64,000 bases of DNA from Metabacillus schmidteae (GCF_903166545.1 NZ_CAESCH010000001.1:4158001-4222000), one strand, 5' to 3'. Positions 30,133 to 39,496 are shown, counted from the stretch's first letter. Numbers and translations: made by a program. Notes: generated by a model from the letters alone, not told the origin.

Positions 30133-30167
30133 AGGAATGGTCCAGTTTTTTGAACTGGACCATTCCT
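30133..30167. terminator. Strong hairpin downstream of moaB
   Basis: Perfect 15-bp arms aggaatggtccagtt and aactggaccattcct around a 5-nt loop, 65 nt beyond the moaB stop. It has only weak flanking T-tracts. Confidence 0.6.
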
Positions 30168-30232
30168 ATATACATAAAGTTCTGCATCTTGCGATAGTAA
30201 ACGGAACCGGTTACTGTGTTAATAACCTTCTT

Positions 30233-30745
30233 TTACATATCTTTCCGAATTTCTCTTACGATATGTCCCAACTCAGGTAAAATGAGCTTTTCCATGGCTA
30301 ATTTAACAGCTCCCGATGATCCCGGCATGGCAAAAACAGCTGTATCCATCGACACTCCTGCAATCGCTCTGCTGAGGATTGCAGCAGATCCAATATCATC
30401 ACGATAACTTAGCATTCTAAATAGTTCTCCAAAACCGGGAATTTCTTTTTCAATTAATGATTCAACCGCTTCAATAGTCACATCCCGTTTAGCTATTCCT
30501 GTTCCACCATTTGTTAAAACAACATCAATTTCTTTTGTTTCACATCCTTTTAAAATCTCACTTCGAATTAATGTCTTCTCATCACGTACAATTTTATAAT
30601 CGATCAAAATATGACCTTGATCCTCTAAGAATCCCTTAATAAGTTGACCACTTTTGTCGCTATCTTTATCCCTTGTATCACTAACAGTTATCACTTTACA
30701 TCTAACTTGTTTAGGAGCTTCCAGTTTATGTTCTAACGTACTCAT
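30233..30745 (-). CDS. moaB: Molybdenum cofactor biosynthesis protein MoaB
   Basis: A 170-aa MoaB/MogA-fold protein that adenylylates molybdopterin before metal insertion. Family motifs are VITVSDTRDKDSDKSGQ, LTNGGTGIAKRDVTIEAV and a conserved segment ending GFGELFRMLSY. The ATG at 30745 follows GGAGGGTATT; an earlier TTG at 30757 overlaps that site and is unlikely. It lies 16 nt after the EcsC-like reading frame and is probably its transcript partner. Confidence 0.93.
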   Translation of the reverse strand: MSTLEHKLEAPKQVRCKVITVSDTRDKDSDKSGQLIKGFLEDQGHILIDYKIVRDEKTLIRSEILKGCETKEIDVVLTNGGTGIAKRDVTIEAVESLIEKEIPGFGELFRMLSYRDDIGSAAILSRAIAGVSMDTAVFAMPGSSGAVKLAMEKLILPELGHIVREIRKDM

Positions 30746-30761
30746 AATACCCTCCAATTGT

Positions 30762-31603
30762 TCATTGTGTTGTTTCAGTAATTAGTCTGTATTGATAAAA
30801 TTTATTAGCAAATTCAGTAATTTGTCTAGTTGAATGGTAGTTACTTGCAGCACCTATTACCATACTCACAACCGGAATACCAGCAACTAATTTACGTTTA
30901 AACAAAGATAAAGCAGAAAGCTTGGCGATTTGCTTTAAAATATATTCCAGACTTTTCACATCAGCTAAGTCCTCATTACCTTCGTAAAAATAGTTCATCT
31001 GATTATCTGAATGAATTTCTTCTTTTAATCCTTCCCACTGATTATATTGTAAGTGCTTTGGCATTAATGCCGCATGATATACCTTCAAAGATGTCATCAT
31101 CTCATATGGATTATTAATTTCAAACCCGTAACACATTGAGATCATTTGAATAGAACGTAAATTTAATATTGTCTGCAGCGGAATATCAGCACCGATCAGG
31201 AGGATTCCTCCAGTCCCTGTCACGCCCCCTTGCAGAAATGAATATAGTCGGTGCTTTGAAGTTTGTAAATCAGCTAAATAATGAAGCTGGTCAACGGAGA
31301 GAAGATGCAAATCACTTATTTCTTTAATATTTTCATTCAGAGCTCGCGCAGATAAGATGATTTGTTTTTTGCATCTTGTTGAATAAAGGAATTTTGGATA
31401 ACAGAATGTAAATTAAACAGACTTGTATCTACTTTTTCGTAAAACACCTGTTTTAATCGGACTGGAATATCTTCCAGTTTTCGGTTTAACCATCGACTAT
31501 AGGTTCGTTGAAAATCTGTACGGGAATCATTTTGCAATTCATTTTCCCACAACTCTAATTCCTTTAAGATTGCTTTTTCACGTTCTATGCTATCCATCCA
31601 CAT
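30762..31603 (-). pseudogene. EcsC-family gene interrupted by one frame change
   Basis: Two frames together encode one EcsC-family protein of about 280 aa. The first (31603 to about 31364) gives MWMDSIEREKAILKELELWE onward; the second continues QIILSARALNENIKEI and then the EcsC core (GGVTGTGGILLIGADIPLQ, LRSIQMISMCYGFE, AGIPVVSMVIGAASN) to 30762. They join exactly with a -1 shift at A_AAA_AAC (plus-strand 31364-31370), where the zero frame reads on to a stop at 31337. It may be a one-base deletion in a poly-A run, a sequencing error, or programmed frameshifting. EcsC function is not established. Confidence 0.8.
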
Positions 31604-31840
31604 GTCTCCTTTTTCAATCTATAAAAGGTATATTTTGGTGAACTAGTTAGCTTCATCATATCATAAGAAGGCCTTGTCATTGAAATATCTACTTCTATAA
31701 GCCATTTTTGAAGATTTTGTTACAAACCCATCACATTCGACAAGAAAAACCAGGAACAAAACCTGACAATCAACTAGAAAGCGATGGTTGTTCTATCTTA
31801 TCATGTTCACAAGTTAACATTTGAAGGGAGTGTTCTATTC

Positions 31841-31990
31841 ATGAAGAAACAGTTTATCTTTACAATTGGTACGGATGAGATTGTCATAAAAGCAAATGGG
31901 ATGATTGATGCTATTTCTCAAGTGAAGAAAATTGTTGTAGAAAGGGGCAATGAAAAAAATAAACTAAAGTTTGTAGGTGTTAAGTATTAA
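31841..31990 (+). CDS. Small hypothetical protein (49 aa)
   Basis: Starts MKKQFIFTIGTDEIVIKANG and ends KNKLKFVGVKY. It has no membrane segment and looks like a small beta-alpha fold. GAAGGGAG lies 10 nt before the ATG at 31841, favoured over an upstream frame, and a good terminator follows at 32038. I do not recognise the family. Confidence 0.6.
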   Translation: MKKQFIFTIGTDEIVIKANGMIDAISQVKKIVVERGNEKNKLKFVGVKY

Positions 31991-32037
31991 TGATAAAGAG
32001 TGAAAACTTTATAAAATTTGATTTTACTAATTCTAAT

Positions 32038-32075
32038 AGGCATGTGTTTAAACAACAAAGTTTATGCACATGCCT
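32038..32075 (+). terminator. Terminator after the 49-aa gene
   Basis: Perfect 9-bp arms aggcatgtg and cacatgcct with a 20-nt loop, followed by TAATTTT on the plus strand. Confidence 0.6.
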
Positions 32076-32091
32076 TAATTTTCATGAAAAA

Positions 32092-32113
32092 AGACAACCT
32101 AAAAAGTTGCCTT
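32092..32113 (-). terminator. Terminator of ackA
   Basis: On the minus strand GGCAAC-TTTTTA-GGTTGTC is followed by TTTTTTC, just past the ackA stop. Confidence 0.7.
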
Positions 32114-32121
32114 TCTATTTA

Positions 32122-33309
32122 TTATTGAGCTAATCTTACAACATCACGTGCAATCATAACTTCTTCGTTAGTAGGAATTACTAATACTTTTACCGGAGAG
32201 TGTGGATAGCTAAGATATGCTTCTTCTCCATGAACCATATTTAAAGACGGATCCCAATAGATACCCATGAACTCAAGGCCCTTTAATACACGTGCACGTA
32301 TATCGCTTGAGTTCTCACCAATTCCTGCAGTAAAGATAATAGCATCAACACCTGACATTCTTGCAGCATAAGAGCCAATGTATTTATGAATTCTGCTAGC
32401 GAATACTTCTAAAGCTGTTTTCGCTCTCTCATTACCTTCTTCAGCCGCTTTGTGAATGTCACGTAAGTCACTTGATAAACCTGAAATACCTAAAATACCG
32501 CTTTTCTTATTTAAAATATCCAGTACTTCGTCAGCTGATTTATTTGTTTTTTCCATGATAAATGGGATTAATGCTGGATCGATATTACCTGAACGTGTTC
32601 CCATTGCAACACCTGCAAGTGGTGTAAAGCCCATAGACGTATCGATTGATTTTCCGCCTTCAATAGCAGCAATACTTGCTCCATTACCAAGATGACAAGA
32701 GATTAAACGAAGATGCTCAACTGGTCTGCCTAAGATATCAGCAGCACGTTCAGATACATACTTATGTGAAGTGCCGTGGAAACCGTATTTGCGAATACCG
32801 TATTTTTCGTAGTATTCATAAGGTAAGCTATATAAAAATGATTGTTCCGGCATTGTTTGATGGAAGGCTGTATCGAATACAGCTACTGCGTTAACATTTG
32901 GTAAAACTTCTTTGAATGCTTTAATTCCAACAACATTAGCTGGGTTATGAAGTGGAGCTAAATCAGATAACTCCTCAATCTTTTGAAGTGTTTCATCTGT
33001 AATTAATACTGAGTCATTAAACACTTCTCCTCCATGAACAACGCGGTGACCAATTCCATTAATTTCATCCAGGGATTTAATAATTCCCAGGTCAGTTAAT
33101 TTAGATAATAAAATTTTAACAGCAACAGCATGATCAGGAATGTCTGTTACTTCTGTTTGTTTTTCATCATTAACAGAAATACTAAATACAGAGTCATTAA
33201 TACCGATTCTTTCTACCAAGCCTTTTGTTAGAACCTTTTCACTCGGCATGTCAAATAATTGAAATTTTAATGATGAACTTCCTGCATTGATTGCGATAAT
33301 TTTTGCCAT
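32122..33309 (-). CDS. ackA: Acetate kinase
   Basis: Transfers phosphate from acetyl phosphate to ADP in acetate overflow metabolism. The 395 aa show the ASKHA-fold motifs [21 protein letters not shown], the catalytic [12 protein letters not shown] region and [20 protein letters not shown] precedes the ATG. It is monocistronic and has a well-placed cre and promoter 190-245 bp upstream, fitting CcpA activation as known in B. subtilis. Confidence 0.97.
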   Translation of the reverse strand: MAKIIAINAGSSSLKFQLFDMPSEKVLTKGLVERIGINDSVFSISVNDEKQTEVTDIPDHAVAVKILLSKLTDLGIIKSLDEINGIGHRVVHGGEVFNDSVLITDETLQKIEELSDLAPLHNPANVVGIKAFKEVLPNVNAVAVFDTAFHQTMPEQSFLYSLPYEYYEKYGIRKYGFHGTSHKYVSERAADILGRPVEHLRLISCHLGNGASIAAIEGGKSIDTSMGFTPLAGVAMGTRSGNIDPALIPFIMEKTNKSADEVLDILNKKSGILGISGLSSDLRDIHKAAEEGNERAKTALEVFASRIHKYIGSYAARMSGVDAIIFTAGIGENSSDIRARVLKGLEFMGIYWDPSLNMVHGEEAYLSYPHSPVKVLVIPTNEEVMIARDVVRLAQ

Positions 33310-33497
33310 CTGGTTTCGCTCCTTTTCATCTTAAACAACTGTCGTCAACAACAAATATTTATATGTAAAACGATCAGTAAATTACGAAATTAATTGAGAG
33401 GATTTCTATTAGAATTTCTTCTAAAATTAACTTCTTGTTCTTTTTCTATACATTTTTATTGTCTACAAAATGTCTCTGATTATTATCTGCCTTTTCC

Positions 33498-33526
33498 ATT
33501 TAAACACTGCCTTTTCGACATTTCAA
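33498..33526 (-). promoter_or_regulatory. Promoter of ackA
   Basis: On the minus strand TTGAAA (33521-33526) and TTAAAT (33498-33503) are separated by 17 nt. The long leader of about 180 nt to the ackA start contains nothing I can name. Confidence 0.55.
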
Positions 33527-33540
33527 GAACTTGATAAAAA

Positions 33541-33554
33541 TGCAATCGGTTACA
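33541..33554 (-). promoter_or_regulatory. Catabolite-responsive element (cre) upstream of ackA
   Basis: TGTAACCGATTGCA on the minus strand matches the cre consensus TGWAANCGNTNWCA at 13 of 14 positions. Its centre is about 56 nt upstream of the predicted transcription start, the activating position reported for B. subtilis ackA. Confidence 0.75.
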
Positions 33555-33647
33555 GCTAAAATTTGTATTATTCAATTAATTTGACTGATAAATTAAGTGG
33601 TTTGGTATTTCTTTTGCGAAGGAAAAGTATACGGTTTCACTAAAAAA

Positions 33648-33671
33648 GAGACTCAAGTATACATGAGTCTC
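33648..33671 (-). terminator. Terminator of ytxK
   Basis: Perfect 8-bp arms gagactca/tgagtctc with an 8-nt loop; the minus strand continues with TTTTTTAG. It lies just past the ytxK stop. Confidence 0.75.
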
Positions 33672-33678
33672 AGTCATT

Positions 33679-34668
33679 TTATTTATTTTCCTTAAACCAT
33701 TGATCAATTTGTTTCATAATGGAATTCATCGCATCTACATTCGAAAACTTTGGTAGCTCTGCAAGCATTGCTTGTTTAGGCGCTTTTGCTTCCGGTCCTT
33801 TTTTCTGTAGGATTAAGATGCTTTTACCGTGTCTTTCATCTTTAAATAATGATAATGACAATTTAATAAACCCTTGGATAATTGCTACTTCTCTCAGATA
33901 TTCATTCAATTTAGGCGCTTCTTTTGTTTCAAATAATGAATTAGGAACAATAAAGAAAAGGTACCCATTAGCCTTTATATGATTGATGCTTTGCTCCATG
34001 AACAAATGATGTGAATATGAATGCCCTTCATCTGCCTTTAATTGATATTTCGCCGCCTCAAGATCATTTGGATAATACCCAACTGGTAAGTCGCAAACAA
34101 CTACATCAACAGGATCTATCAATAATCTTTCTAAACTATCCTGATTAAAAAAGTGTGTTGGATGTTCTTGGAGATTTGCATTTATATAGGCTAATTTAAT
34201 AAGGAGATCATCAACTTCTACACCAAAGCTATTTGTATTTTCTATAGCCGTATAATTTAAAATCGCAGTTAGTAGGTTCCCTGTTCCAACTGCAGGATCT
34301 AAGATGGACAGCACGTTACGATTCCCAATAAATTTACTTACTAAATAGCCTAAGAATAAACCAATAGTATCTGGTGTCATTTGATGATTTGGTTGAGCAC
34401 CTTCTTTTAAGCCCTTTAAAATAGCTAATTGATAAGCTTTGCGAATTTCTTCTTTTTCAAATGTACTAATAGAAACCGAATTATATTTTCTCTCAAGGCT
34501 TTTTACAGTTACTTCACTTAGATTTTCTTGAAGGATTGTCCCTTGAAATATGTTTTCCCCAGTTTCAGCCAATGCCTCTATATAAGAAATTTTACACTCT
34601 TGTGCAAGTAAATCTGCTGTTTCATTTATCACTGTAAACAAATTTTCGATTTTCGATATTGTTTTCAT
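33679..34668 (-). CDS. ytxK: SAM-dependent methyltransferase YtxK (N6-methylase fold)
   Basis: A 329-aa class I methyltransferase with an N6-adenine DNA-methylase-like core. The AdoMet loop is LDPAVGTGNLLTAILNY and motif IV is DLPVGYYP, a variant of N/DPPY. No target-recognition domain is obvious, and there is no restriction partner nearby. It lies upstream of ackA and downstream of tpx, as in B. subtilis. Substrate unknown. Confidence 0.88.
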   Translation of the reverse strand: MKTISKIENLFTVINETADLLAQECKISYIEALAETGENIFQGTILQENLSEVTVKSLERKYNSVSISTFEKEEIRKAYQLAILKGLKEGAQPNHQMTPDTIGLFLGYLVSKFIGNRNVLSILDPAVGTGNLLTAILNYTAIENTNSFGVEVDDLLIKLAYINANLQEHPTHFFNQDSLERLLIDPVDVVVCDLPVGYYPNDLEAAKYQLKADEGHSYSHHLFMEQSINHIKANGYLFFIVPNSLFETKEAPKLNEYLREVAIIQGFIKLSLSLFKDERHGKSILILQKKGPEAKAPKQAMLAELPKFSNVDAMNSIMKQIDQWFKENK

Positions 34669-34764
34669 TATTTACTCCTCCTAGCCTTTACCTCTTACCA
34701 TTCTAGACATACTTCATATTTTAGTCAAAATAAATGAAAACAATTCTTTTTTTCTATCTAAAAA

Positions 34765-34790
34765 AGGACTGACCCTTGACGGACAGTCCT
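34765..34790 (-). terminator. Terminator of tpx
   Basis: aggactg (34765-34771) and cagtcct (34784-34790) form the outer stem; the minus strand continues with TTTTTTAGAT. Confidence 0.7.
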
Positions 34791-34817
34791 CGTACTCCTA
34801 TTGCATCACGTACAGCC

Positions 34818-35318
34818 TTATTGAGCTGATTTAGCAGCTTCAATTGCTGCTTCATAGTTAGGATGATTAGTTGCTTCACTTACATATTCAACATACGTTA
34901 CTTTGTCATTTGAATCTACGACAAATACAGAACGAGCTAGTAAACGAAGTTCTTTAATAAGTACTCCATATGCTTCACCGAAGGATGCATCACGATGGTC
35001 TGATAATGTTTGTACATTTTCAAGCCCATTTGAAGCACACCATCTTTTTTGTGCAAATGGTAAGTCCATACTGATTGTTAAAACTTCTACATTTGCAAGT
35101 TTAGATGCTTCTTCATTAAAACGACGAGTTTGTGCATCACATACACCAGTATCAATGGATGGTACGACTGAGATAATACGTACTTTCCCTTCTGAATTTG
35201 CTAATGTAACAGGAGATAGATCATTTGCTAATACTGAAAAATCAGGTGCTTGATTACCTACACTTACTTCATTTCCAAGTAATGTAACAGGGTTGTTCTT
35301 AAACGTAATTGAAGCCAT
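34818..35318 (-). CDS. tpx: Thiol peroxidase (2-Cys peroxiredoxin, Tpx type)
   Basis: Reduces hydroperoxides using thioredoxin. The 166 aa contain the peroxidatic cysteine in [22 protein letters not shown], the resolving cysteine in [20 protein letters not shown], and the conserved arginine in [10 protein letters not shown]. The ATG follows a GGGAGG-type site. It lies between ytxK and ytfJ, the Bacillus order. Confidence 0.95.
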   Translation of the reverse strand: MASITFKNNPVTLLGNEVSVGNQAPDFSVLANDLSPVTLANSEGKVRIISVVPSIDTGVCDAQTRRFNEEASKLANVEVLTISMDLPFAQKRWCASNGLENVQTLSDHRDASFGEAYGVLIKELRLLARSVFVVDSNDKVTYVEYVSEATNHPNYEAAIEAAKSAQ

Positions 35319-35422
35319 ACCGAAATTCCTCCCTTAAAAATATGTACAGAGTTAATATATCCTAGCTTTCCATATTTATCAATTAATATGATTACCTATA
35401 TTATTTCTTTTTTCAAAAAAAT

Positions 35423-35444
35423 AACTGCCTAATCATAGGCAGTT
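35423..35444 (-). terminator. Terminator of ytfJ
   Basis: Perfect 8-bp arms aactgcct/aggcagtt with a 6-nt loop, overlapping the ytfJ stop; the minus strand continues ATTTTTTTGAAAAAAG. Confidence 0.75.
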
Positions 35445-35907
35445 AGATATCTAAATCTTGCTTGTTAGATGGACTTGTATTTTCTAAAGGATCACTCTTG
35501 GATGAATCATTATTTTTATTTTTCTGAAAGATTCCTTGAATTTTTTCAACTGCTTGTGGTGCAGCTTCCAGTATTTTCTCATATAAGTGAGTACTTTCGT
35601 CCAAATGAAGCATTTTCACCCCATTTGATGAAACAATTAAAAAAGCAATTGGAGTAATTGAAACTCCTCCTCCACTTCCTCCACCAAACGGTAGCTTAGG
35701 TCCCTTTTGTCCATCGCTTTCTTCCGTGCTTGTTGAATTAAATTCACTGCCACCAGCTGCAAACCCAAATCCTACTTTAGAAACAGTAAGAATGACACTT
35801 CCATCAGGGGTTTCTACCGGATCCCCCACGATCGTATTAACATCAATCATTTGCTTTAGATTTTCCATAGCAGTTTTCATTAATCCTTGAATTGGATGAT
35901 CACTCAT
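35443..35907 (-). CDS. ytfJ: GerW-family sporulation protein YtfJ
   Basis: A 154-aa protein of the GerW/YtfJ family, found only in spore formers and linked in B. subtilis to spore cortex lysis or germination. The core NTIVGDPVETPDGSVILTVSKVGFGFAAGGSEF and the glycine-rich PFGGGSGGGVSITPIAFLI are typical; the tail is acidic and Ser/Asn-rich. AAAAGGAGG precedes the ATG at 35907; an upstream frame to 35973 lacks such a site. Confidence 0.9.
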   Translation of the reverse strand: MSDHPIQGLMKTAMENLKQMIDVNTIVGDPVETPDGSVILTVSKVGFGFAAGGSEFNSTSTEESDGQKGPKLPFGGGSGGGVSITPIAFLIVSSNGVKMLHLDESTHLYEKILEAAPQAVEKIQGIFQKNKNNDSSKSDPLENTSPSNKQDLDI

Positions 35908-35979
35908 ATTATGTATCCTCCTTTTAGAAATATCTAACCGGTCATGCTCATATATCTTTGAGATAGTCGTCACTAACGT

Positions 35980-36660
35980 TTAATTTGTAAACGAAAACGG
36001 CTTGCTTTTTAAATGAGGACGACCTCCTCGCCAATATTTTATGAACTGAATACCCGCGAAAATAGCTTGCCCGATTCTAAACTGAAACATACATTTGAGT
36101 TTTGTCCTTGAGCAAAAAACATTAAATGCTGGTGATATACTCATTACAGGGGTTGTTTGAAGTTTCATATAACTACTGATTAATCCTACAACGCCACCTT
36201 TAATAGACCAAGCAACACCGGTTAACATACCGGTATGTGCAGCGTCCCCTATTCCTATCTGTGAATGCCACTCTAATTGTTTCACTTTTATTTTCTTTAA
36301 AAAACGACGGACAATTTTATGTAACCCTATTATATGTTGAAGCATTTCTCTCACATCATGCAATGCTCTCATTTCCTCTTCCGGCGTTATTTTTTTTTCA
36401 GATTCCTTTACCTTTCGATTTGACTCTTCTGTACCAGCCTTTTGTTCTTGTTTTAGAATTAAATTAGCATCATCATCAACCTTAACAAGAGGAATATTGA
36501 TTGTATATTTAATGTACCGCCAAGCACGTAGTTTGATTTTTAAATGATCGTCATCACCAATGTGCTGCAGATCGAGAATAATCGTTATTTTTGTGATGAA
36601 GATAAGAAATAGAATGAATAAAATTATCAGGAAAATAATTAGAAACCAGTACAAATTCAT
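35980..36660 (-). CDS. ytfI: DUF2953-family protein YtfI
   Basis: A 226-aa protein with one N-terminal membrane segment (LYWFLIIFLIILFILFLIFI) and a basic soluble part. Size, topology and position next to ytfJ match the DUF2953 protein YtfI, whose role is unknown but which accompanies ytfJ in spore formers. The ATG at 36660 follows AAAGG; a GTG at 36663 is one codon longer. Confidence 0.85.
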   Translation of the reverse strand: MNLYWFLIIFLIILFILFLIFITKITIILDLQHIGDDDHLKIKLRAWRYIKYTINIPLVKVDDDANLILKQEQKAGTEESNRKVKESEKKITPEEEMRALHDVREMLQHIIGLHKIVRRFLKKIKVKQLEWHSQIGIGDAAHTGMLTGVAWSIKGGVVGLISSYMKLQTTPVMSISPAFNVFCSRTKLKCMFQFRIGQAIFAGIQFIKYWRGGRPHLKSKPFSFTN

Positions 36661-36704
36661 CACATCCTTTCAATTTCTCATTATCACCTCTATATATACA
36701 AAAT

Positions 36705-36913
36705 AAACCTGCTAAATACATAGCAGGTTTCAGACTGTTGACAAACGCTCGCTTTCTTCGTTACTCACCTTGCTGCGGTGCTCATTACCAACCCCGGTAA
36801 CTCCGCTCCTCACAAGGCTTCGTGCCTCGAAAGCAAGCGTTAGCAATCAGTCTGAAGGGCTAGCGATTTTTACTTTGTCTACAACTAAAACCTGCTAAAT
36901 ACATAGCAGGTTT
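36705..36913. mobile_element. Terminator-inserted noncoding element, copy B, with flanking hairpin duplication
   Basis: A 157-bp core (36731-36887), nearly identical to copy A over its first 120 bp, lies between two identical 26-bp direct repeats (36705-36730 and 36888-36913). Each direct repeat is a complete hairpin, aaacctgcta/tagcaggttt with a 6-nt loop. The outer flanks keep the original A-tract on the left and T-tract on the right. It lies between ytfI and yteJ, in the yteJ terminator. Confidence 0.85.
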
Positions 36914-36935
36914 TTAAGAAACATAATCAAATTTT

Positions 36936-37487
36936 TTATACTTCAGATGGATTCGTGTTATAAACAGCTTTTTCTTTCTCAACTTTTGAGAAAACTTTTT
37001 CATGGATGACGAATGTGTCGGCAAAAATATCATGTAATGTTTGTTTTTTCGGTGTAAAGGCTGCAATTAAAAAGCCAATCCAAATAATCTTTGATATATA
37101 TCTTCCGATTAATTCTCTGAAAATAATTGTACCCCAGTTTAGATTTCTGCCATCTTTTGACACAACCTTCAAACCAAATATCATTTTACCTAAAGTCTGA
37201 TTCAGGAACTTTGTCATAAAGACAAAATAGGCAAAATAGGTGATAGCAGTTGCAATAGAAACTGGTGAAAATATGAATGAATCGCTTGTATCTAAGCCAA
37301 TTAGACTGAATAAGGGATAAATGATAATACGATTTACGCTTCCTATTACAAGTAAATCTACTAGATATGCCCAAAAACGAATCCAAAATCCAGCAAACAT
37401 GTTTGGATAATGAACGATTGTTTCCTTTTCAACAGGATGCTGTTCAACCGTTTCATTTTGGTTTGGACCTTCATATGTACTGTCCAC
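36936..37487 (-). CDS. yteJ: RDD-family membrane protein YteJ
   Basis: A 183-aa protein of the RDD family: GFWIRFWAYLVDLLVIGSVNRII is the Arg-Asp-containing first membrane segment, followed by FAYFVFMTKFLNQTLGKMIFGLKVVSKDG and a third segment. The family is often linked to ion transport, but YteJ itself is uncharacterised. The start is GTG at 37487 after GGGGGACG. It lies 12 nt from sppA and is likely co-transcribed. Confidence 0.85.
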   Translation of the reverse strand: MDSTYEGPNQNETVEQHPVEKETIVHYPNMFAGFWIRFWAYLVDLLVIGSVNRIIIYPLFSLIGLDTSDSFIFSPVSIATAITYFAYFVFMTKFLNQTLGKMIFGLKVVSKDGRNLNWGTIIFRELIGRYISKIIWIGFLIAAFTPKKQTLHDIFADTFVIHEKVFSKVEKEKAVYNTNPSEV

Positions 37488-37499
37488 GTTACGTCCCCC

Positions 37500-38504
37500 T
37501 TATTCAGAATATAAATACATTAATCTAGGCGAATTTGAATTTGATAAAAGCTGAAGAAGTGAAGATAACTCAGCATCTTCTTTAAATATTTTGCTAGCAC
37601 CCATGGAAAGGAAATTCTCAAAACCTAAAGCAGACCCATATTGTACGACTTTTGCATCCTTTATTTTCAAATCCTTCTTCATTGCCGATACTGTATCATC
37701 AAAATAACCTAAATCATCAACGAGATTAATCTCTTTTGCTTGTCTTCCGTCATAAATGCGTCCATCTGCCACTTTCCGAACCTCTTCTTCAGATAGGGGA
37801 CGCCCCTGGGTGATAACATCTACAAAGCCATCATATGCATTGTTCACCATCGTTTGTAATATTTTTCTCTCTTCTTCCGTCATATCACGAGTAGGTGAGA
37901 AAATATCTTTGTATGGCCCACTTTTAATCGTTTCAAATTTCACACCATACTTTTCAGCTAATTCACCATAGTTAACAGATTGCATAATTACTCCTAAAGA
38001 GCCTGTTAATGTATCTGGTGCAGCAAAGATTTTATCACCTGCTGTTGAAATATAGTAACCGCCTGAAGCAGCTTGTGTTCCCATAGAAACGTAAATCGGC
38101 TTTTTACTAGACTCTTTCAATTCCAGAAGCTTTTTATGTATTTCAGCACTTTCTACTACACCACCGCCTGGGGAATTGACACGTAAAATGATACCCTTAA
38201 TTGCATCATCTTTTCCTGCTGCCTCAATCATATCAAGGAATGTTTGATGCTGATAGCCGGCAGTACTAAAGAAAGATGTTACATCTTCACCTGTATCTTG
38301 TATAACTCCGTTTACATTTAAAACGAGAATTTTGTTAAACTCAGAGCCTTCCTCTATTACATCTTCCGAGAATTCTGTTCCACTCGCAAAAGCCTCAGCG
38401 AACATTTTACTTTGATTTAAAAACATCATTGTAGAACTAATAATGATGGAAAATACAAATAATACACCCGCAATTGCAATTGCTCCCCATCGTTTACCAT
38501 TCAT
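37500..38504 (-). CDS. sppA: Signal peptide peptidase SppA
   Basis: A 334-aa membrane-anchored serine protease that degrades remnant signal peptides. After an N-terminal anchor (WGAIAIAGVLFVFSIIISSTMMF) come the S49 motifs: ILRVNSPGGGVVESAEI, the nucleophile serine in MGTQAASGGYYIS, and TLTGSLGVIMQ. Its general base lysine lies in the KSSKKPIY-KSGPYKDIFSP region. GGGAGG precedes the ATG. It is divergent from the NAD kinase gene. Confidence 0.93.
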   Translation of the reverse strand: MNGKRWGAIAIAGVLFVFSIIISSTMMFLNQSKMFAEAFASGTEFSEDVIEEGSEFNKILVLNVNGVIQDTGEDVTSFFSTAGYQHQTFLDMIEAAGKDDAIKGIILRVNSPGGGVVESAEIHKKLLELKESSKKPIYVSMGTQAASGGYYISTAGDKIFAAPDTLTGSLGVIMQSVNYGELAEKYGVKFETIKSGPYKDIFSPTRDMTEEERKILQTMVNNAYDGFVDVITQGRPLSEEEVRKVADGRIYDGRQAKEINLVDDLGYFDDTVSAMKKDLKIKDAKVVQYGSALGFENFLSMGASKIFKEDAELSSLLQLLSNSNSPRLMYLYSE

Positions 38505-38662
38505 CGTTTTCTACCTCCCTAAATTTAGCTAGAATGATACTATGCTTTATTCTAGCAGAATCAAACATTTTATCCTGTAAAAGTGGTAAACTAAATAACA
38601 TAGAGTATTGTACCATCTTCCAGGAAAAAAGTGGAGATATACATATTAAAGGAGGAGTCACT

Positions 38663-39463
38663 ATGTCAGACCGTCGAAATGTTTATTTTTATTACAAGCA
38701 AGATGAAAGCACGATTGGTAAAATTCAATCATTGATCAATTTCGCTAAGGAAAGTGATTTTCATGTAGTAGAGGATCAAAAACTTGCAAACATCATTGTT
38801 AGTATTGGTGGAGATGGTGCGTTTCTTCAAGCAGTTAGAAAAACAAATTTCAGAACGGATTGTTTATATGTTGGAATTGGTATTGATGATACCTTAAGCC
38901 TATACTGTGACTTCCATCTTGATGATCGGGAGAAAATGCTTCAAGCAATGAATGAATCTCAAATTGAGGTTAGAAGGTATCCTGTTTTAGAAGTGACAAT
39001 TGACAATAACACGACATTCAAATGTTTAAATGAGTGTTCCGTTCGCTCAGGTATTATTAAAACATTTGTCATCGATGTTTTTATTGATGATCTGCACTTT
39101 GAAACATTTAGAGGAGACGGGATGTTAATTGCTACACCAACCGGCAGTACAGCTTATAATAAATCTGTTAATGGTGCTGTTGTTGATCCTATGCTTCCTT
39201 GCTTACAAGTTAGCGAGCTGGCATCTTTAAATAACAACTTATACCGTACCTTAGGTTCGTCTTTTATTTTGAGTGATAAGCGTAAGTTAACTCTTAAAGT
39301 CGTTCAAGATGGAAACGATTACCCGGTGATCGGAATGGATAATGAAGCATTAAGTATTCGCCATGTCCAACAGCTAGAATATAAATTAAGTGAGCTACCG
39401 ATCAAAACGGTTAAGTTAAAGGATAACTCATTCTGGGAGAAAGTGAAACGAACGTTTTTATAA
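38663..39463 (+). CDS. ytdI: NAD kinase (second paralogue type, YtdI)
   Basis: Phosphorylates NAD+ to NADP+. The 266 aa contain the GGDG motif (IVSIGGDGAFLQAV), the NE motif (KCLNECSVRSG) and TPTGSTAYNKSVNGAVV of the diacylglycerol-kinase-like fold. GGAGG precedes the ATG at 38663; a longer frame from 38474 overlaps sppA and lacks support. It matches the YtdI paralogue by context. Confidence 0.93.
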   Translation: MSDRRNVYFYYKQDESTIGKIQSLINFAKESDFHVVEDQKLANIIVSIGGDGAFLQAVRKTNFRTDCLYVGIGIDDTLSLYCDFHLDDREKMLQAMNESQIEVRRYPVLEVTIDNNTTFKCLNECSVRSGIIKTFVIDVFIDDLHFETFRGDGMLIATPTGSTAYNKSVNGAVVDPMLPCLQVSELASLNNNLYRTLGSSFILSDKRKLTLKVVQDGNDYPVIGMDNEALSIRHVQQLEYKLSELPIKTVKLKDNSFWEKVKRTFL

Positions 39464-39472
39464 ACCGAAATA

Positions 39473-39496
39473 AAAGGGGCCGGTCACCGGCCCCTT
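39473..39496. terminator. Bidirectional terminator between ytdI and ytcJ
   Basis: aaaaggggccgg and ccggcccctttt pair almost perfectly. It serves both convergent genes and includes the ytcJ stop codon. Confidence 0.85.

Noticed and set aside
33679..34668. YtxK as part of a restriction-modification system
   Set aside because: No target-recognition domain and no endonuclease nearby; gene order is that of the conserved housekeeping locus.
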